64,000 bases of DNA from assembly GCA_009760855.2 (NCBI GenBank), contig WPIO01000023.1, positions 2,830,001 through 2,894,000 on the forward strand, read 5' to 3'. The notes under the pieces were generated by a model that worked only from the letters and a program-made list of their open reading frames with translations, did no database searches and was not told the origin of the DNA. Positions within the stretch are counted from its first letter, which is position 1, and the number at the start of each line of letters is the position of its first letter. This stretch comes from Cristatella mucedo (Eukaryota; Bryozoa; Phylactolaemata; Cristatellidae). The translations under genes were made by a program, and so were the position numbers. Shown here piece after piece: positions 32,585-49,440 of the stretch.

Positions 32585-33142
32585 ATGGCTGCAAGGCTAG
32601 TTTGCAAGTCCCAGAGGTTTGACCACGTGTCTCCTTGGCTAAAAGAGCTGGGATGGCTGCCGGTTGATCAACGGATACAGAGCAAAGCTCTTACGCTGAC
32701 TCACAAGGCCAGTCGCGGCTTGGCTTCTCCACACTTAGCTGAACTGGTGCACCTGTTTCAGCCTCCTCGTACCCTCGGGTCCGGTATTGACAACAAATTA
32801 GCTGTTCTATTCCTCTGGTTAAAGAACGTTGGCGACAGAAGCTTTTGCCTTGCAGTTCCTAGGCTGTAGAAATCACATCCACGATTCTTACACAATGACA
32901 ACTACTCTCCTGCTGCCGACTTTGGCACATCCTTTAAAGCAGTCCCAAGCCGCTACTTCCTTGTTACGGACTACCTCAACTGCTATCCTGACTCTGCTAT
33001 GCTTCCCATCTTCTTTTTGTTGCGTCTGTTGGCTACCGAATGCGTACCGAAAGCCACTTCGGCTGTGAGTGCGCTGTACTAAACTCTCCTGCGTAACACC
33101 CACATAGTCTTTGTGGCTTGGCGGAGCTACAGACCGAGATAC
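32585..33142 (+). mobile_element. LINE family 1, truncated copy (plus)
   Basis: Coding remnants include KELGWLPVDQRIQSKALTL, GDRSF and a PRL motif, the C-terminal end of a CR1/L2-type ORF2, followed by the 3' UTR (CTGCGTAACACCCACATAG) that matches the 3.5 kb copy inverted. Confidence 0.75.
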
Positions 33143-34030
33143 AAAGCTCGTGACTAGAGGTCGATGGCCACGCGCATTTTGGAAAGCTTACTCAAAAGCA
33201 CTTTTACCGTACGGTAGAGCGTCACATCCACTCTTTCTCCACAATCAAGATATAATACTTGAAGCTACGGATTTCACCGAGCTGCCTGGTTTCCCGCGTG
33301 CTTGTCTACTGCAACTCTCTTTCAGTGGAGCTGCCGAAAATTTGTCATTAGGCGTCAGCAGCTAGTTCTACACTCGACGCTAGTTTACTCGCTACATCCA
33401 CCTCACTCAGCAGAGCGTCCCACTTAAAGAGCGCCTGCACTTCGCACTCCGACGTAGAGCGTCGCGCCTTCGCGCCGTAGCAGAACTGTTGCCCTAGCAT
33501 AAGCCCGCTCGCGCCTCAGATCCGCTAGCTCAGAACAATCGACGAGCTGTCACATTCGCACTGACGCGACTGCTGGCGATAAGCGCTACCTCTCGGCAGG
33601 TGCTCGGCCGGTTACGACGTACTCCGATGATTCTTTACGGAATCGTTGATATAACTTCTCTCGCGGCCGACTTGGGCACTTCTTTCTGGACGGCATTCGA
33701 AGCTACTTCTATGCCATACAAACCGTCACGTGGTTCCTCTTCTGCTTCACTTCTTGCATTTTCTTTGTTGTGCATGTTCAAAGCTGCTGGCCATCGAGAT
33801 CGTACAGCTAGCTGCTTAGGTTCTCGGAGCGCTATAGAGACAATTCACAAGTATAGCCACTTAGCTCTCACGGCTTCGAAGAAGTACCAACGTAGGTAGA
33901 TTCGGTGAATTTTATAAAAATAAAGAATGCCCGCGACCACACCGCAAAAATACCTATAGGCTCAGCCTATATAGCTCTCATCCTTAACGGGGTAGCCGAT
34001 GAAAATTTTTAAGAACTGTCAATTTATTTG
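33143..34030. other. unassigned DNA between two LINE copies
   Basis: No gene or repeat is recognised. Short frames only. Confidence 0.4.
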
Positions 34031-34034
34031 AAGT

Positions 34035-35782
34035 TTAATAATAATAATAATAATGCACTTGATAAAGCGCCCTCGGAGAACTCAATCTCACTCTAGGCGC
34101 TTTACATTTTCTGCAAAGGGAAATGCAATTGAATGGTAAGTAAAATCATGCTTGAAAAACAAACAAAATGAATAATATGGTTAGGGGTGACATGCACAGG
34201 GTCAGCATGCAAATGTGGTTAGTGGCAGCATGCACAGTGTCAGCATGCATAAGCACATCAAGGACGAATCACAGGGACCCACTAAATGCTGTCCTAAATA
34301 GGTGTGTTTTTAAGTTCTTTTTAAATGTGGTCAAGTCAGGGGGTGTTCAGACGCAAGTCGAGAGGGAGTTCCAGGCTTTGGGAGCATACGAACTAAATGC
34401 ACGGTCTCCAAAGGATTTGAGGTTTGTACCAGGTATTGGTAGACTGTTGGATTCCGAAAAGCGGGTGGTACGATACTTGGCCTGATGGGGGAGTATATCT
34501 GAGAGATAGACTGGAACCAAAGAATGAAGTGACCTAAAAGTGAGCAACAAAACCTTGAAGTCAATCCGTTGCTTGACTGTGAGCCAGTGCAGGTCGGCGA
34601 GAAGTGGTGTGCTGTGGCAACTGCGACGCTTACGACAGACAAGCCTAGCTGCAGAGTTTTGCACCAGCTGCAATCGCCTGATCGCACATGCTGGTAGGCC
34701 AGTAAGCAGTGAGTTGTAGAAGTCGAGACGGGATGTCACGAATGCACGGACCAACTTGGACGTGGTATCCTTATTTAAACAAGCCCGAATTTAAGCAATG
34801 TTGTGAAGCTGAAAATAGGCAGATTTGACTGTGAAGCTGATGTGGTCGTCTAACGAGAGGTCGCTTTGGAATATGACACCTAGATTTCGAGTTGATTCAA
34901 CTGGAGATATGCTGGCAGAGCCCATTTTTAGCGTCAGCCTTTCCAATCTCTGAATCACACGAGGTTTGCCCATAACTAGTAAGTTAGTTTTGTCATCGTT
35001 TAGTTTTCGAAAATTTGCTGCCATCCATGTATGGATGTCATCAATACATGCAGCAAGTGAGTTGAGAGAGTTTGAGGTGCTCGAAGGCTGGAATGGATCA
35101 AAGCAAAAGTACAACTGAGAGTCATTCGCATAGAAGTGAAAGCCTACATTGTGCTTGGCAATCACATCAGCAAGAGGGAGAGTATAAACCGTGAAAAGAA
35201 CCAGACCTAGCACGGAGCCCTGAGGTACCCCATATTTCAGAGGTACCTCAGATGATCTTTGTCCATTCACGACAATACTCTGGAGTCTCCCACTGAGATA
35301 GGACCTGAACCACTGGAGAGCAGTGCAGGTGATGCCCAGGCGAGATGAGAGGCGCTCTAGAAGATCTTTGTGGTCGATGGTATCAAAAGCTGCCGAAAGA
35401 TGGAGCAAAACAAGCAGAGACACTCTACCCATGTCTGCATTCTTAAGTAGGTTGTTTTATACCTTAAGCAATGCTGACTCTGTGGAGTGATTAGCTCTAA
35501 AGTCAGACTGGAACAGCTAGCAAGGTGTGAGGTATCGATATACGAGTTCAGCTGGTCCACCACGACCCGTTCCAGTGTTTTTGATAGGAATGGTAGAAGG
35601 GAAACTGGGCGGTAGTTGCTTAAGTTCACTTGGTCTAGTGTCGCTTTCTTGAGAAGTGGCCTGACTATAGCTTTTTTGAAAGGTGCTGGGATATGACCTG
35701 AGGCTAATGACATATTAATGATGTTAGTCATGCATGGCAGCAGCATATTAAAAGATAAAGTAATTATAAATGCAATCACAAT
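34035..35782 (-). mobile_element. LINE family 2, CR1/L2-like, RT box mutated
   Basis: The most complete LINE in the window, minus strand. From 5' to 3': RPLLKKATLDQ and NYRPVSLLPFLSKTLERVV (about 35560-35680), LHLSAAFDTIDH (about 35370-35410), GVPQGSVLGLVLF (about 35190-35230), the catalytic box FYAND in place of FYADD (about 35120-35140), KLNDDKTNLLV (about 34980-35010), and PKAWNSLS near 34360. The 3' UTR ends in a TAA repeat read on the minus strand as (TTA)n (about 34037-34055). One frameshift near 35400-35430 and one in the region 34760-34800. The mutated Asp would inactivate the enzyme. Confidence 0.88.
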
Positions 35783-35797
35783 TTTTGGTAATATATA

Positions 35798-35937
35798 TGA
35801 TAATTCATGTATAGAGCACCCTAAGAGAACTTAATCTCTATTCAGGCGCTTCACATATGCCTCGGGGCTCGAGCCCACGACCTCAGTCAGACCTTAGTCG
35901 GGGCGAGCACCTTAGACGCTAGACAAAACCAGCTCGT
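35798..35937 (-). mobile_element. tRNA-derived SINE (family I), minus strand
   Basis: B box (read inverted) in GGGGCTCGAGCCCACGACCTC and a tail with AGAGAACTTAATCTCTATTCAGG. It lies next to the 5' break of LINE family 2. Confidence 0.82.
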
Positions 35938-38144
35938 GAATGTCAGATGACTGGAACATGGTCAATAAAATTGTTATATAAGACCTATTTAAACCGGAAG
36001 TATCATCGAGCTCAACAAAATAATTTTCTTTGAAAGTAACAGAGCCAGAACTGCGGTTTTCTGGTGAACTCTGCGAATACAAACTACTCAGCCCTAAACG
36101 GACCCCCAGAAAATGACTGGAAAATGACAAAACGTAAAACTTTCCCGGAAATGACACGCCCCTCGAGATCAAACGTCCGACTGGTAGAATAACAAGATCA
36201 TACAGCTCCAAACGGCACACAGCGATGCCAAAAGGAAATCACTAGAGCAGCAGGGTCACAGGACCAGCCTTGGTGGTACCGTTGCGTTCGTACACGAGCC
36301 AGTAGATACTTACTCGAAAGATTTCATTTGCATACACTAAACTCTAGCAAGTGAGCTCGGAAAGCCAGGCAAAAGTCGAGACCAGCTAATTTCCTGCATC
36401 CAGCACACCCATGAAACTTGGGTCTATTTCCCGGGCTTTAGAGAAGCAGCCACATCCCGTGAGACCCTGATAATGAGCATGTCCTTTGCCCTCGCTGGGC
36501 GAGTTAAAGAAATACTGGTCGAACAGCATTTGCTAACAGAACTCAGAGAAAACGAAAGAAGGCCGAGCAGCCAGTGTTTTGTTTCCTGTGTATCTCTCCA
36601 TCTTCTTTTACCTAGCCCGTAAGGCTGGCCATTATTTGTTATCCCTTTATGGTAATGGTTGCTTCCAATGTAGAGAGAGTATTCAGCTTCTGAGCCGGCG
36701 AGCTGCTTCCTGGTCAACCTAGCTGGTCCATGAGTATCAGTTTCGCAGAGCCACTCACTGAATAGGGCTCAGGAACAACCGAGAAAGGCAGGCTGACGGA
36801 CCGAACTTCCGCTCATTAGATGGGGGGGGGGAACGAAACGCCGAGTGGGCTAAGTGCAATAACGTCGGCGAGGAGTGTCGACCATGAGCATGCCGAGAGG
36901 AGGCTTGGTGGGTGAGCATGGCTTACAAGCTTGCCCTTTCGAAGGCAGGGGTGTGCATACCGCCAGTCAGGTAGGAGGCCTTAAATGAGCCTCGCTACTT
37001 GTTCTTGCGACCAAAGTTACAGCGTACAATCCATCCGAGCCGAGCATGCTGGCTCAGCAGCTATCATTACGGAGCTGAGGAGAGCTGCCGCCACAGTCGA
37101 GCAGCAGCGATCGCACGACCTTGTATATGGGTCACTGTCACCTTTAAAGCTGTAATGTGAGCTCGCGAGAACAGCTTACTGCATCGCCTTCTTCGGTCGA
37201 AAACTAGGCCACTTTGATTACATAAGATGACAGGCAAAAAATAACTTACAGCAGGAGAAAATTGGCAACGTGTTTAAGTAGGCCGCTTAGCTGCTGCTGA
37301 CAGATTTTCACTAGCTTGCAGCACCTGCATCGGTTAAGAGGCTTAGGCACGTACCTGCCTTTCAAGGGGCAAACGAGATTATGTGTCGGATAGGTAGGCT
37401 CACTACCGATCATACCAGGATCAAGCAGTGCCGGTGGTCAGTGTCACGAAATCTATATATAAGTGCTGAGTTCGAATCCTGCCGGCGATAAGGCTGAGGA
37501 ATAACAAACTCGAGATTTGGCATCAAATCAAGCATCAGACTATGTCAAAGCCTCCACTACTAAATACGCAGGACAGAAGTCGCGAAGCAAGAATTTTTAA
37601 GAATTAGTCTTCCTGAACAGTACACAACTTCAGCACAATAGATCAGGGAAGTTTCTTGATTTCACTCAAGCTTAGCACATAAAGATAGCAGGTAAGACAG
37701 GTTTCTTCTTGGGAAAGCCATGGTATCTAGCAGTGGCTATTACAACATCAATTACTGATGAGCCAAAATAATCTACAATGCAATACAATTGCACACTGCT
37801 ATTGAAGCAGCATACAATTAATATTACCATAAAGCTTGCATTAGCTGGCTCGAACCAATGAACTAAACAACTCAACTCCAAAGAAAGTAACATCAGGCAC
37901 TGATTGGCACAAGTAAACATAAGAAATTCACAAAATATTTAATAGCAACACCCACATCAAATAAATTATGAACTAAATCTTAAGCGACTTAAGCTTCACC
38001 TGGCAAACTGGTCAACGGAGATGACTGAAAATCCGAAACCACGGAAGGTAGGTATCAGATCTAGTAGATAATGTAAAGTAGCTCGATTATTACACACAGA
38101 TCAATATTTAAGCAGATCGACTTGTCGAGAAACTGATCCAGCAC
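35938..38144. other. unassigned DNA downstream of the zinc-finger gene
   Basis: No gene is recognised. A tRNA-like stretch near 37440-37490 (GAGTTCGAATCCTGCCGGC) has a B-box-like core but no clear cloverleaf. The part next to 38144 should hold the 3' UTR of the zinc-finger gene. Confidence 0.4.
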
Positions 38145-41141
38145 TCAACTATGCACATCAACGCATATGCTCAGAGTCTTACGAATAACGTCCGAGTGCT
38201 CTTTCATATGAGTATTTAGGGTAGCCTTGTCGACTGTCTCGAAGCCACACTGACAGCAACGAAATGCAACGAGAGTGCTCTTACTTTCTTCAGCTTCACT
38301 CGGCCTGTCGCAGGAGTTGAGATGATCACGCGGAGCCGTGGAGGCAGCAACTCCACGAACGCCAGCATCATGGTCAATAGCAGCATTGATGGCAGCATTC
38401 GCAGACTGATAGCTGTACTCCTTGTCACTTGCATGCCGCCACATATGCGATTTCAGAGACGGCAAGTGGTGGCACACGTAGCCGCACATATTGCACTTAT
38501 ACTGCTCTAGAGGTTGTTCCACATAGCGCTTATCATTCAGATGTCGTTTGAGATGAGACTTCAGGCTGCGTGCCGATAGTGCGACAAAATCGCACTGCTC
38601 ACATTTCATAGTTGCACAGCTGCCACATGCATCCGTGGGCACGGTATCGTCAGCCGGGACGGATGCTGCCGAGTGCCTACCACTGCAGTCCTCTGCTCTG
38701 TGAAGGCCGGAAGCTAGCTGGACAGTGCCAAAGGTTGGGCACGTGTGTGTCGACACTTCCTCCAAGCTAGCAAACACGACTTGGCAGGCAGTGCATCGGA
38801 ACCCATCACCAGACTCTTCACAGCAGCCATGTGCCACTCGCAGGTGGCACCGCAACAAGTTGACCGAAGATGCCGAGTAGCTGCAGGACGGGCAAGCGAA
38901 TGCACAGCCCATTCTGCCGGCTGCCACCTTGCCAGGCCCGACCGGCTGCTGGTGCCGCTGCTCGCTTGAACTAGGACAATCATCGTGCATTCGGACGTGC
39001 GCGCGCAGCTGGCTCTTGTAGTTGAAAGCAGTCGGGCACTGCTTGCACTGGTACGTCCGCATCTTGCAGTGCGAGATGACATGAGCCTGCAGAGCCTCGT
39101 TCGATGCAGCCACGTGATCGCACAGTGTACAGCCAAATGGCTGACGACTCTTGTGTGTCTTCATGTGTTGCACCAGCAGAGCAGCGCCGCCGTTGCCCGG
39201 TGAAGCACTGTAGTGGCACAGGCGGCAGCGGTGACCGCCACCGACCACTCGCTCTATGTTGGGCAGGCAGTCAAGCGCTTCGGCACTGGTAGCCGCAGCC
39301 GACGACGACTCATCGTCAAGACCACCCGAAGTGGTGGCAGGCATTGTTTTAGTGCCGTGTGAGAGCACCAGTGGGGGAGAGCCATCGCCACAGCTGCCAC
39401 TTACCTCCTCTGTGTCGGAGCTCTCTCGAAGCTGCTCAATAACGGCAAGAAGTGAGCTGCAGATGCCACGGCGGCCAGAATCCAAGCCGGTAGCAGAGGA
39501 ATCGCTGGGCTTAACCGGTAGGGTGCAGTCCTTTTGCTCATCTGCCAGCTTCTGACGCTTTGGAGGTGGCGGTGGTAGCAACCGGAAGGAGCCCGGAAGG
39601 GAGGAGCTCACCGATGGACAGGCGGGATTGAAATTGGGCCCTTTTTTAAGTAGGGATAGCAGAGTTATAGCCGAGTCCTGGCGTTCAGCCACTGTAACCG
39701 ACCTCGATGGGGTGGCGATGCAGTTAGTACTGCCAGCAGTGGGTGCAGGTGAAGCACTGTCAGCACCATCAACCTTAGTCATGAGAAGAGAAGCCGTGTG
39801 TTGCTGGGGCACCGATAGTGGCTTGGATTCAAGCTGTTTCGACGAGTCACGGTATACTGCCACATCGTCAACTTTTGGCTGACTTTTGGTAGGCTCAGCT
39901 CCATCTGCATAGCTAGCAGAAGACGGCTGTGCATCTTGGAGTAGATCTGATTCCCTGCCTGGCTGGGCAAGGTAACCAACTGCACTTATCTTATCAGCAC
40001 ACCGGTTGGTGATGGACAAAGCGGCCGCCGAGACTGGCAAAACCAAAGGCTTCGGCCTGGCATTTACGGCTTCACTCAAAAGACTTTTCACGTTCTCCCG
40101 CCCAAGCAGAGTTCCATCGTAAATGCTGAGAGGTCCATTTTGAAAGGTGGGATATTCTAGTTGTCGGTGTCCTGAGTGCTTCCATACGTGGGCTTTAATA
40201 GTCCTCTGAGAATCACACACGTAGCCACATATGTTGCAACAGAAAGTGCTGCTAAATGCGTCTTGTGTGAAAAGAGATCGTGAGGAACTGGGGGATTGAC
40301 TGCTGACACTGCTGTTTGGTACCACCGGTTTATGCGACAGGACATGAGTTAAAAAGGTATATGCATCAACACTTGTGAAATCACATTCAGCACATTTGTT
40401 ACCTTCAGTACCAGCCAGCTGATGTTTATTCTCCTTGTTCGTGTTCTGCAGGGGCTGAAATGGATCTGCAGATGTACTGCCGTGACTTGGTGCCATCGTA
40501 CCTGCATGATCAACCATGTGCACCTCGAAAACGTGCTTATCCGACGTTTCAAAGCCGCAGGCCGTGCACTTCAGAATGACAAGAGCCCCTGGTGGTATCT
40601 TAGGCTTCATGGCCATTATTTTTATCTTGCTCTTGTCAGCATGCCCGTTTTCGTGCATTATCAGGTTACTCTTGATTGTAGTAGCATATTCGCAGAAGCT
40701 GCACTGAAAACTCGACAAGCTGTGAATGGTTCGTAAGTGGATGTACAAATCACTTCTTTGGTCGAAGGTGGCACGACATAATCGGCATTCACTATAGCTG
40801 GTGATAGGATTCGAGTGCATCTTCGTATGATTGGTTAGGTGACCTTTTTTTCGGAACGTAGCATTACACTGATTACACTCATATGGCCGCTCGTTGCTAT
40901 GTACGATAAGATGCTCTTTCAGCGAATGGCTCCTCTTGCCAGCGTAATCACAGAATGGGCATCGAAAAGGCCTTTCTGGACTATGAACCAAACTGGTGTG
41001 CTGCTTGAGATAATACTTGTTATAGGTGAAATAGCCACAGCTACTACATTTAAGTTTTTCGCCGGATTGCGAGGCTTGAGAAGTTGATGATAAACCGCCG
41101 TCATCAAAAATTTCTAGCCCATCGATATCGCGGTCTTCCAT
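38145..41141 (-). CDS. ZNF507-like C2H2 zinc-finger protein
   Basis: This single long exon encodes about 998 aa from the ATG at 41141; the frame stays open a little upstream to 41195 without an ATG. About sixteen C2H2 fingers lie in three groups: eight in the N-terminal half, three in the middle (with HYSASPG, HVAASNEAL and TAFNYKSQLRAHVRMH) and five at the end, including CNMCGYVCHHLPSLKSHMWRH and a last finger CCQCGFETVDKATLNTHMKEH. The arrangement and the segment around VWKHSGHRQLEYPTFQNGP agree with vertebrate ZNF507, a nuclear DNA-binding protein. Between the finger groups lie Ser/Pro-rich linkers. A good splice acceptor (TTTTTTATTACAG) precedes the ATG by 7 bp, so a 5' non-coding exon is expected upstream. 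It is divergent from DAD1. Confidence 0.75.
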   Translation of the reverse strand: MEDRDIDGLEIFDDGGLSSTSQASQSGEKLKCSSCGYFTYNKYYLKQHTSLVHSPERPFRCPFCDYAGKRSHSLKEHLIVHSNERPYECNQCNATFRKKGHLTNHTKMHSNPITSYSECRLCRATFDQRSDLYIHLRTIHSLSSFQCSFCEYATTIKSNLIMHENGHADKSKIKIMAMKPKIPPGALVILKCTACGFETSDKHVFEVHMVDHAGTMAPSHGSTSADPFQPLQNTNKENKHQLAGTEGNKCAECDFTSVDAYTFLTHVLSHKPVVPNSSVSSQSPSSSRSLFTQDAFSSTFCCNICGYVCDSQRTIKAHVWKHSGHRQLEYPTFQNGPLSIYDGTLLGRENVKSLLSEAVNARPKPLVLPVSAAALSITNRCADKISAVGYLAQPGRESDLLQDAQPSSASYADGAEPTKSQPKVDDVAVYRDSSKQLESKPLSVPQQHTASLLMTKVDGADSASPAPTAGSTNCIATPSRSVTVAERQDSAITLLSLLKKGPNFNPACPSVSSSLPGSFRLLPPPPPKRQKLADEQKDCTLPVKPSDSSATGLDSGRRGICSSLLAVIEQLRESSDTEEVSGSCGDGSPPLVLSHGTKTMPATTSGGLDDESSSAAATSAEALDCLPNIERVVGGGHRCRLCHYSASPGNGGAALLVQHMKTHKSRQPFGCTLCDHVAASNEALQAHVISHCKMRTYQCKQCPTAFNYKSQLRAHVRMHDDCPSSSEQRHQQPVGPGKVAAGRMGCAFACPSCSYSASSVNLLRCHLRVAHGCCEESGDGFRCTACQVVFASLEEVSTHTCPTFGTVQLASGLHRAEDCSGRHSAASVPADDTVPTDACGSCATMKCEQCDFVALSARSLKSHLKRHLNDKRYVEQPLEQYKCNMCGYVCHHLPSLKSHMWRHASDKEYSYQSANAAINAAIDHDAGVRGVAASTAPRDHLNSCDRPSEAEESKSTLVAFRCCQCGFETVDKATLNTHMKEHSDVIRKTLSICVDVHS

Positions 41142-41801
41142 AAAATAACTGTAATAAAAAAGGTTATTACCATGTGAAGCCGGTTCGCTATTCAACTAAT
41201 GCAAGCCGCTAGGCTAACAGCTGCCCGAGTAAGCTATCCGTCCTTAACTGCGGAGCGTCAACGTTTATTCTTAACTCTAAAGGCCAAGGCCATTCAGCTA
41301 CTATCACTAAGGAAAAACGGCGCAAGTAAATCTTAAGCTATGCTTAGCTTAGAAATCCATGTTGTCCCGCTGGAATTTCGTAGATGCCAAAGCATCCATC
41401 CAGCAATACTGCAGTCAAGGTATGCGATTCGATCACAACGGGGAAATTAATTAGTGGTTAAATTTGGACACAAAATGACAAATCGAGTCCACTCACTCGT
41501 AGCTAGCGAACACGCCACGTACCTAAGACTTCATTTTTCGGGTAGCCGCACGCGTTCCAGATATGGCGTGAATCTCACGTGACCATTTGTACGCTGGAAT
41601 ATGTCACGTGGTTTCACATTTGAGACTTACTGCAGCCATAAATGGTATAGTAGGAAATATGTATATTTAAAATATATACGTTGCATATCAGTTGCTTGAT
41701 ACCTAAAAAATGTCATCAGTTGGACAGCGTGACAGAGACTTCCGACTGCCATATTGGGTTGCTCCCCCTGCTGTTGCCGGCGTAGTAGCCGCCACGTAAA
41801 C
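41142..41801. promoter_or_regulatory. shared 5' region of ZNF507-like gene and DAD1
   Basis: The two genes face away from each other across about 660 bp. Two CACGTG boxes stand 29 bp apart (41576-41581 in TCTCACGTGACC; 41605-41610 in TGTCACGTGGTT), typical of bHLH-Zip factors such as USF or TFE3. The region also must contain the 5' non-coding exon of the zinc-finger gene. A bidirectional promoter is inferred from layout. Confidence 0.5.
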
Positions 41802-46358
<4,557 letters not shown>

Positions 46359-47784
46359 GTTAACTTCTGTGCTATTGGTGAGTTTTATTATTTTATGTTT
46401 GCCTTCGCAGCTAGTGCTATAGAATGCTGTCCGTGGTTGATGTAATTCTACAAACTAGTACTTCGAATAACCGCCGAGGATGTCTCACCTATCGATTTGG
46501 TGCCACGTTTTCATTCGTAGTCTTCCCAAACCTATCTTTTGGACGATTGGTTGCTTGGATTCGTTGTGTTTGCATTGGCTAAGGCTGTGCCGACAGTGAT
46601 GCTCATATATCAGGAATTGCTTAGGGCTTAGGCTGAACTTAACGAAAAGCAGTATGGTTGGTCTCAATAATTAGTTAAGCCTGGACCTCTTGTGCCGGAG
46701 CCAACAATCTAAAACTACCCCAATCATACTTGATATCAGCTTTGTACTTTTTTGTTGTTGCATTTTCTGTATATTTCCTCTTTGCTTCGTATAATGCTTG
46801 TAACATGGGGTATTTATGTTCACGTGAAAGCTGTTCGGAAATGCAAATACTTGACACGTCTTGTTATTTTTAGGATGTGTTGCGTCATCTGAAGAACCGG
46901 GAGCCAATAAAGGCAATACTATTTTCGTGACTTGTACAGTACAATATAATTAATAAAATGTGTCATCTAATAATTGTATTAAATACATTGTATAAAAAGG
47001 CGCGTCACAATAACCGGTACTGAGACCATTTAATGGTCACTTCCTCCAGGCTGCCGAGTTTCACCATGCTTCGTTTTGTATCGCCTGAAATTAATCAAGA
47101 TGCTGATTACGAACATCTGCCTGAAAAATCGAGATATGTATTTCTAATACGATCAATATCATTCTTACGTCTGGGCTTGTCTCAGTAAAGCATCTTTTCT
47201 TCTCCTTAAAATGGTCTCCCGTTCGGCTGAGTTTTTCGAGAATCTGCCTGTGGCTGAACTGGCAGAGCCTGCCTCAGATGCCGAGTTGCTACAATAGCAT
47301 CGAGTTTGTGACTATATTTTTTTAAGGTGTTGTGTCTTTAGATAAGCACCAAACCATTAACTTTCAGCAATTAGCAAATATTCAACAATAGTAACTATTG
47401 TAGAAAGGAAACAACACAATCACGATAATCATGCTAATAAGCATGGGCAGTTGTCGATTTTTAAGAGTGCCTATACGATAAAATGTGAGTTTTTCTGAAT
47501 AAACTATGTAAACTGTATAAACTTCTGTATAAACAGGTGCTTGGCATGAGACCCTTTGCTAAGTCTATAGAGGGTACGTCTATCTTGACCATGCCAGAAA
47601 GCTGGTGGCAAGGTGCACCAGTTCACAAATGACAGATCAGATTCTGTGCCACGGTCAGGCTTGGCAAAGCACAACTTTTTGTCAGACCAGCTGTTTTTGG
47701 TCCCACCTATTTGTCGGGATGCTATTCTGTCAGAAGGTCTGGCTGCAGGCTCCTTGCTCTAAAAAGCTTGTCCCTTCTCGCCTT
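46359..47784. other. DAD1 3' region and unassigned DNA
   Basis: The DAD1 3' UTR probably ends after the AATAAA at 46952-46957. The rest shows no gene or known repeat. Confidence 0.45.
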
Positions 47785-48262
47785 TTAGGATAGATGTATG
47801 GGTATGCCTCTGTATACACGACTCCCACAAAGCCACCAAGACTAAGTGGACGTTATGCTGGGGTTTTCTATTTTGTACCATACTATACGAAACTAAGAAA
47901 AATCTATAGACTGCTGAGTCACTAGGGCAGTCGATCAAGTGAGTAACATGGAAGTAACAGCGTATGATGGTTGGAAAAGATGTGCCAGAGTTGGCAGCTG
48001 GAGAGAAGATGTACAAGAGTTGCAGAAGTGAATACCACTGTCTAGGACCTGCAAGGTAAAAGCATCTGCCACCATCCAATATGAATGAACGAAAAAGCTA
48101 GTCTATTGTCCTGACAGTACCAAGAGCACAAGGAGGCTGAAACTTTCAGCAGTTAAGCTAGGTAAGCAGGAGCCAAGTCGTGGTGGACCTCGCGTAGGTC
48201 AGAGTAAGAACTGTGCTCTGCATCTATTGGTCAACCGGTAACCATCGAAGATCCTTATTTAT
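47785..48262 (-). mobile_element. LINE family 1, truncated copy (minus)
   Basis: It carries a C-terminal remnant with LAGPRQWYSLLQ and a 3' UTR like that at 3.5 kb (CCCACAAAGCCACCAAGACTAAGT). Frame broken. Confidence 0.7.
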
Positions 48263-48269
48263 CCCAATT

Positions 48270-49440
48270 GTAGAAGTTTAAGGTGTTTTGCGGTAGCCAG
48301 CCAAGACCAAAATTGTAACAGTCCAGTCTAAAAAAATTGTGGTTTCGGTTGGATACATTTTGCTGTACATTTCGATGATTACGAAAAATTAACGTGGACA
48401 TTTTATGACGTAAACAGCAAAAAAATCTAACCAAGGAAGGTTGCGCCAGGTTTATTGATCTGGCCGGGTACACTATGTAGGGCTTCGTGGCCAACTGCCA
48501 CTGCCTAGGCCACCAGAACAGTCATACATGCCATCAAACGTCCCGGAACTCTTTTTTCTGCAATCACGGATATTTATAGCAAAATTTATCATACCGAAAT
48601 CAGATATAAACTAGCACAACGTGATACAAGCAGAGCTGAACTCGCGTCTCAAGTTGTATTCCTATCAATGAAGTTATGCAATGGCCACGTTAAGGAATTT
48701 ACAAGACACCAAGCTACTCTGTAAATTAAGCTGTACAAAAGTTGCAAGCATAGATCTCAACAAACTTCACATGTACCTCGATCTACCAAGGTTCAACAAG
48801 TTGGGACACGAGTCACGAATAATGTAGAGATCGGCTAATTTGTTATTTGCATTAGGTTGCTTCCGGTTTACATTTGGATTAATGTAATGTATCTCTGCCT
48901 ATAATTCCACAAAGCCATACAGACTATGTGGGTGCTACGCAGGAGGGTTTTGTATAGCGAACTCACAGCCTAAGAGGGTTTCGGTACGCATTCGGTAGCC
49001 AATAGACTTCGTCTCACGAAACAACGAGAAAGTGGGAAGCATAGCCGAGTCAGGAGAGCAGTTAAGGTACTGAGTAGCATGGAAGTAGCAGCTCAGGACC
49101 ACTGAAAAGGATGAGCCATAGTCGGCAGCAGAAGAAGAGTAGTTGTCGTTGCGTAAGAACCGTGGAAGCTAGTTCCACAGTCTAGGACCTGCAGAGCAAA
49201 AGCTTCTGTCGCCAACGGTCTTTAAGCGGAGGAATGGAACAGCTAATTTATTGTCCACACAGGACCTGAGGTGCGCGAAGACACTGAAACTGGTGCAGCA
49301 GTTCAGCTAGGTACGAAGGACTAGACACGGTTTCACGATCCTAATTCTTTTACGTGGAAGTGGTCAGAACTTCCGATCTCGTTTCTAATATGCTTGTCCT
49401 TAAAATACATAACTTGTCAGATTATGCATTCCTTGTAAGC
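48270..49440. mobile_element. diverged TTAA-type palindromic element, interrupted by LINE
   Basis: Segments of the palindromic family (see 58037) are recognisable: a centre with GGTTTCGGTTGGATACATTTTGCTG (about 48341-48365), a right arm (AATTTACAAGACACCAAGC; GATCTACCAAGGTTC near 48780-48795) and the outer end (GGAAGTGGTCAGAACTTCCGATC, about 49357-49379). The arm is split by the LINE tail at 48890-49322. Confidence 0.6.
48890..49322 (-). mobile_element. LINE family 1, truncated copy inside the palindromic element
   Basis: The 3' UTR and about 300 bp of the ORF end, highly similar to the copy at 3.5 kb, lie between two parts of a palindromic element, so this insertion is the younger. Confidence 0.78.

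Noticed and set aside
37440-37490. tRNA gene or SINE
   Set aside because: There is only a B-box-like core; I could not fold a cloverleaf nor match it to the SINE copies.
41754-41801. DAD1 start at the upstream in-frame ATG
   Set aside because: The family begins MSASVVSV, which matches the ATG at 41802; the extra residues are Cys-rich and unlike the family.
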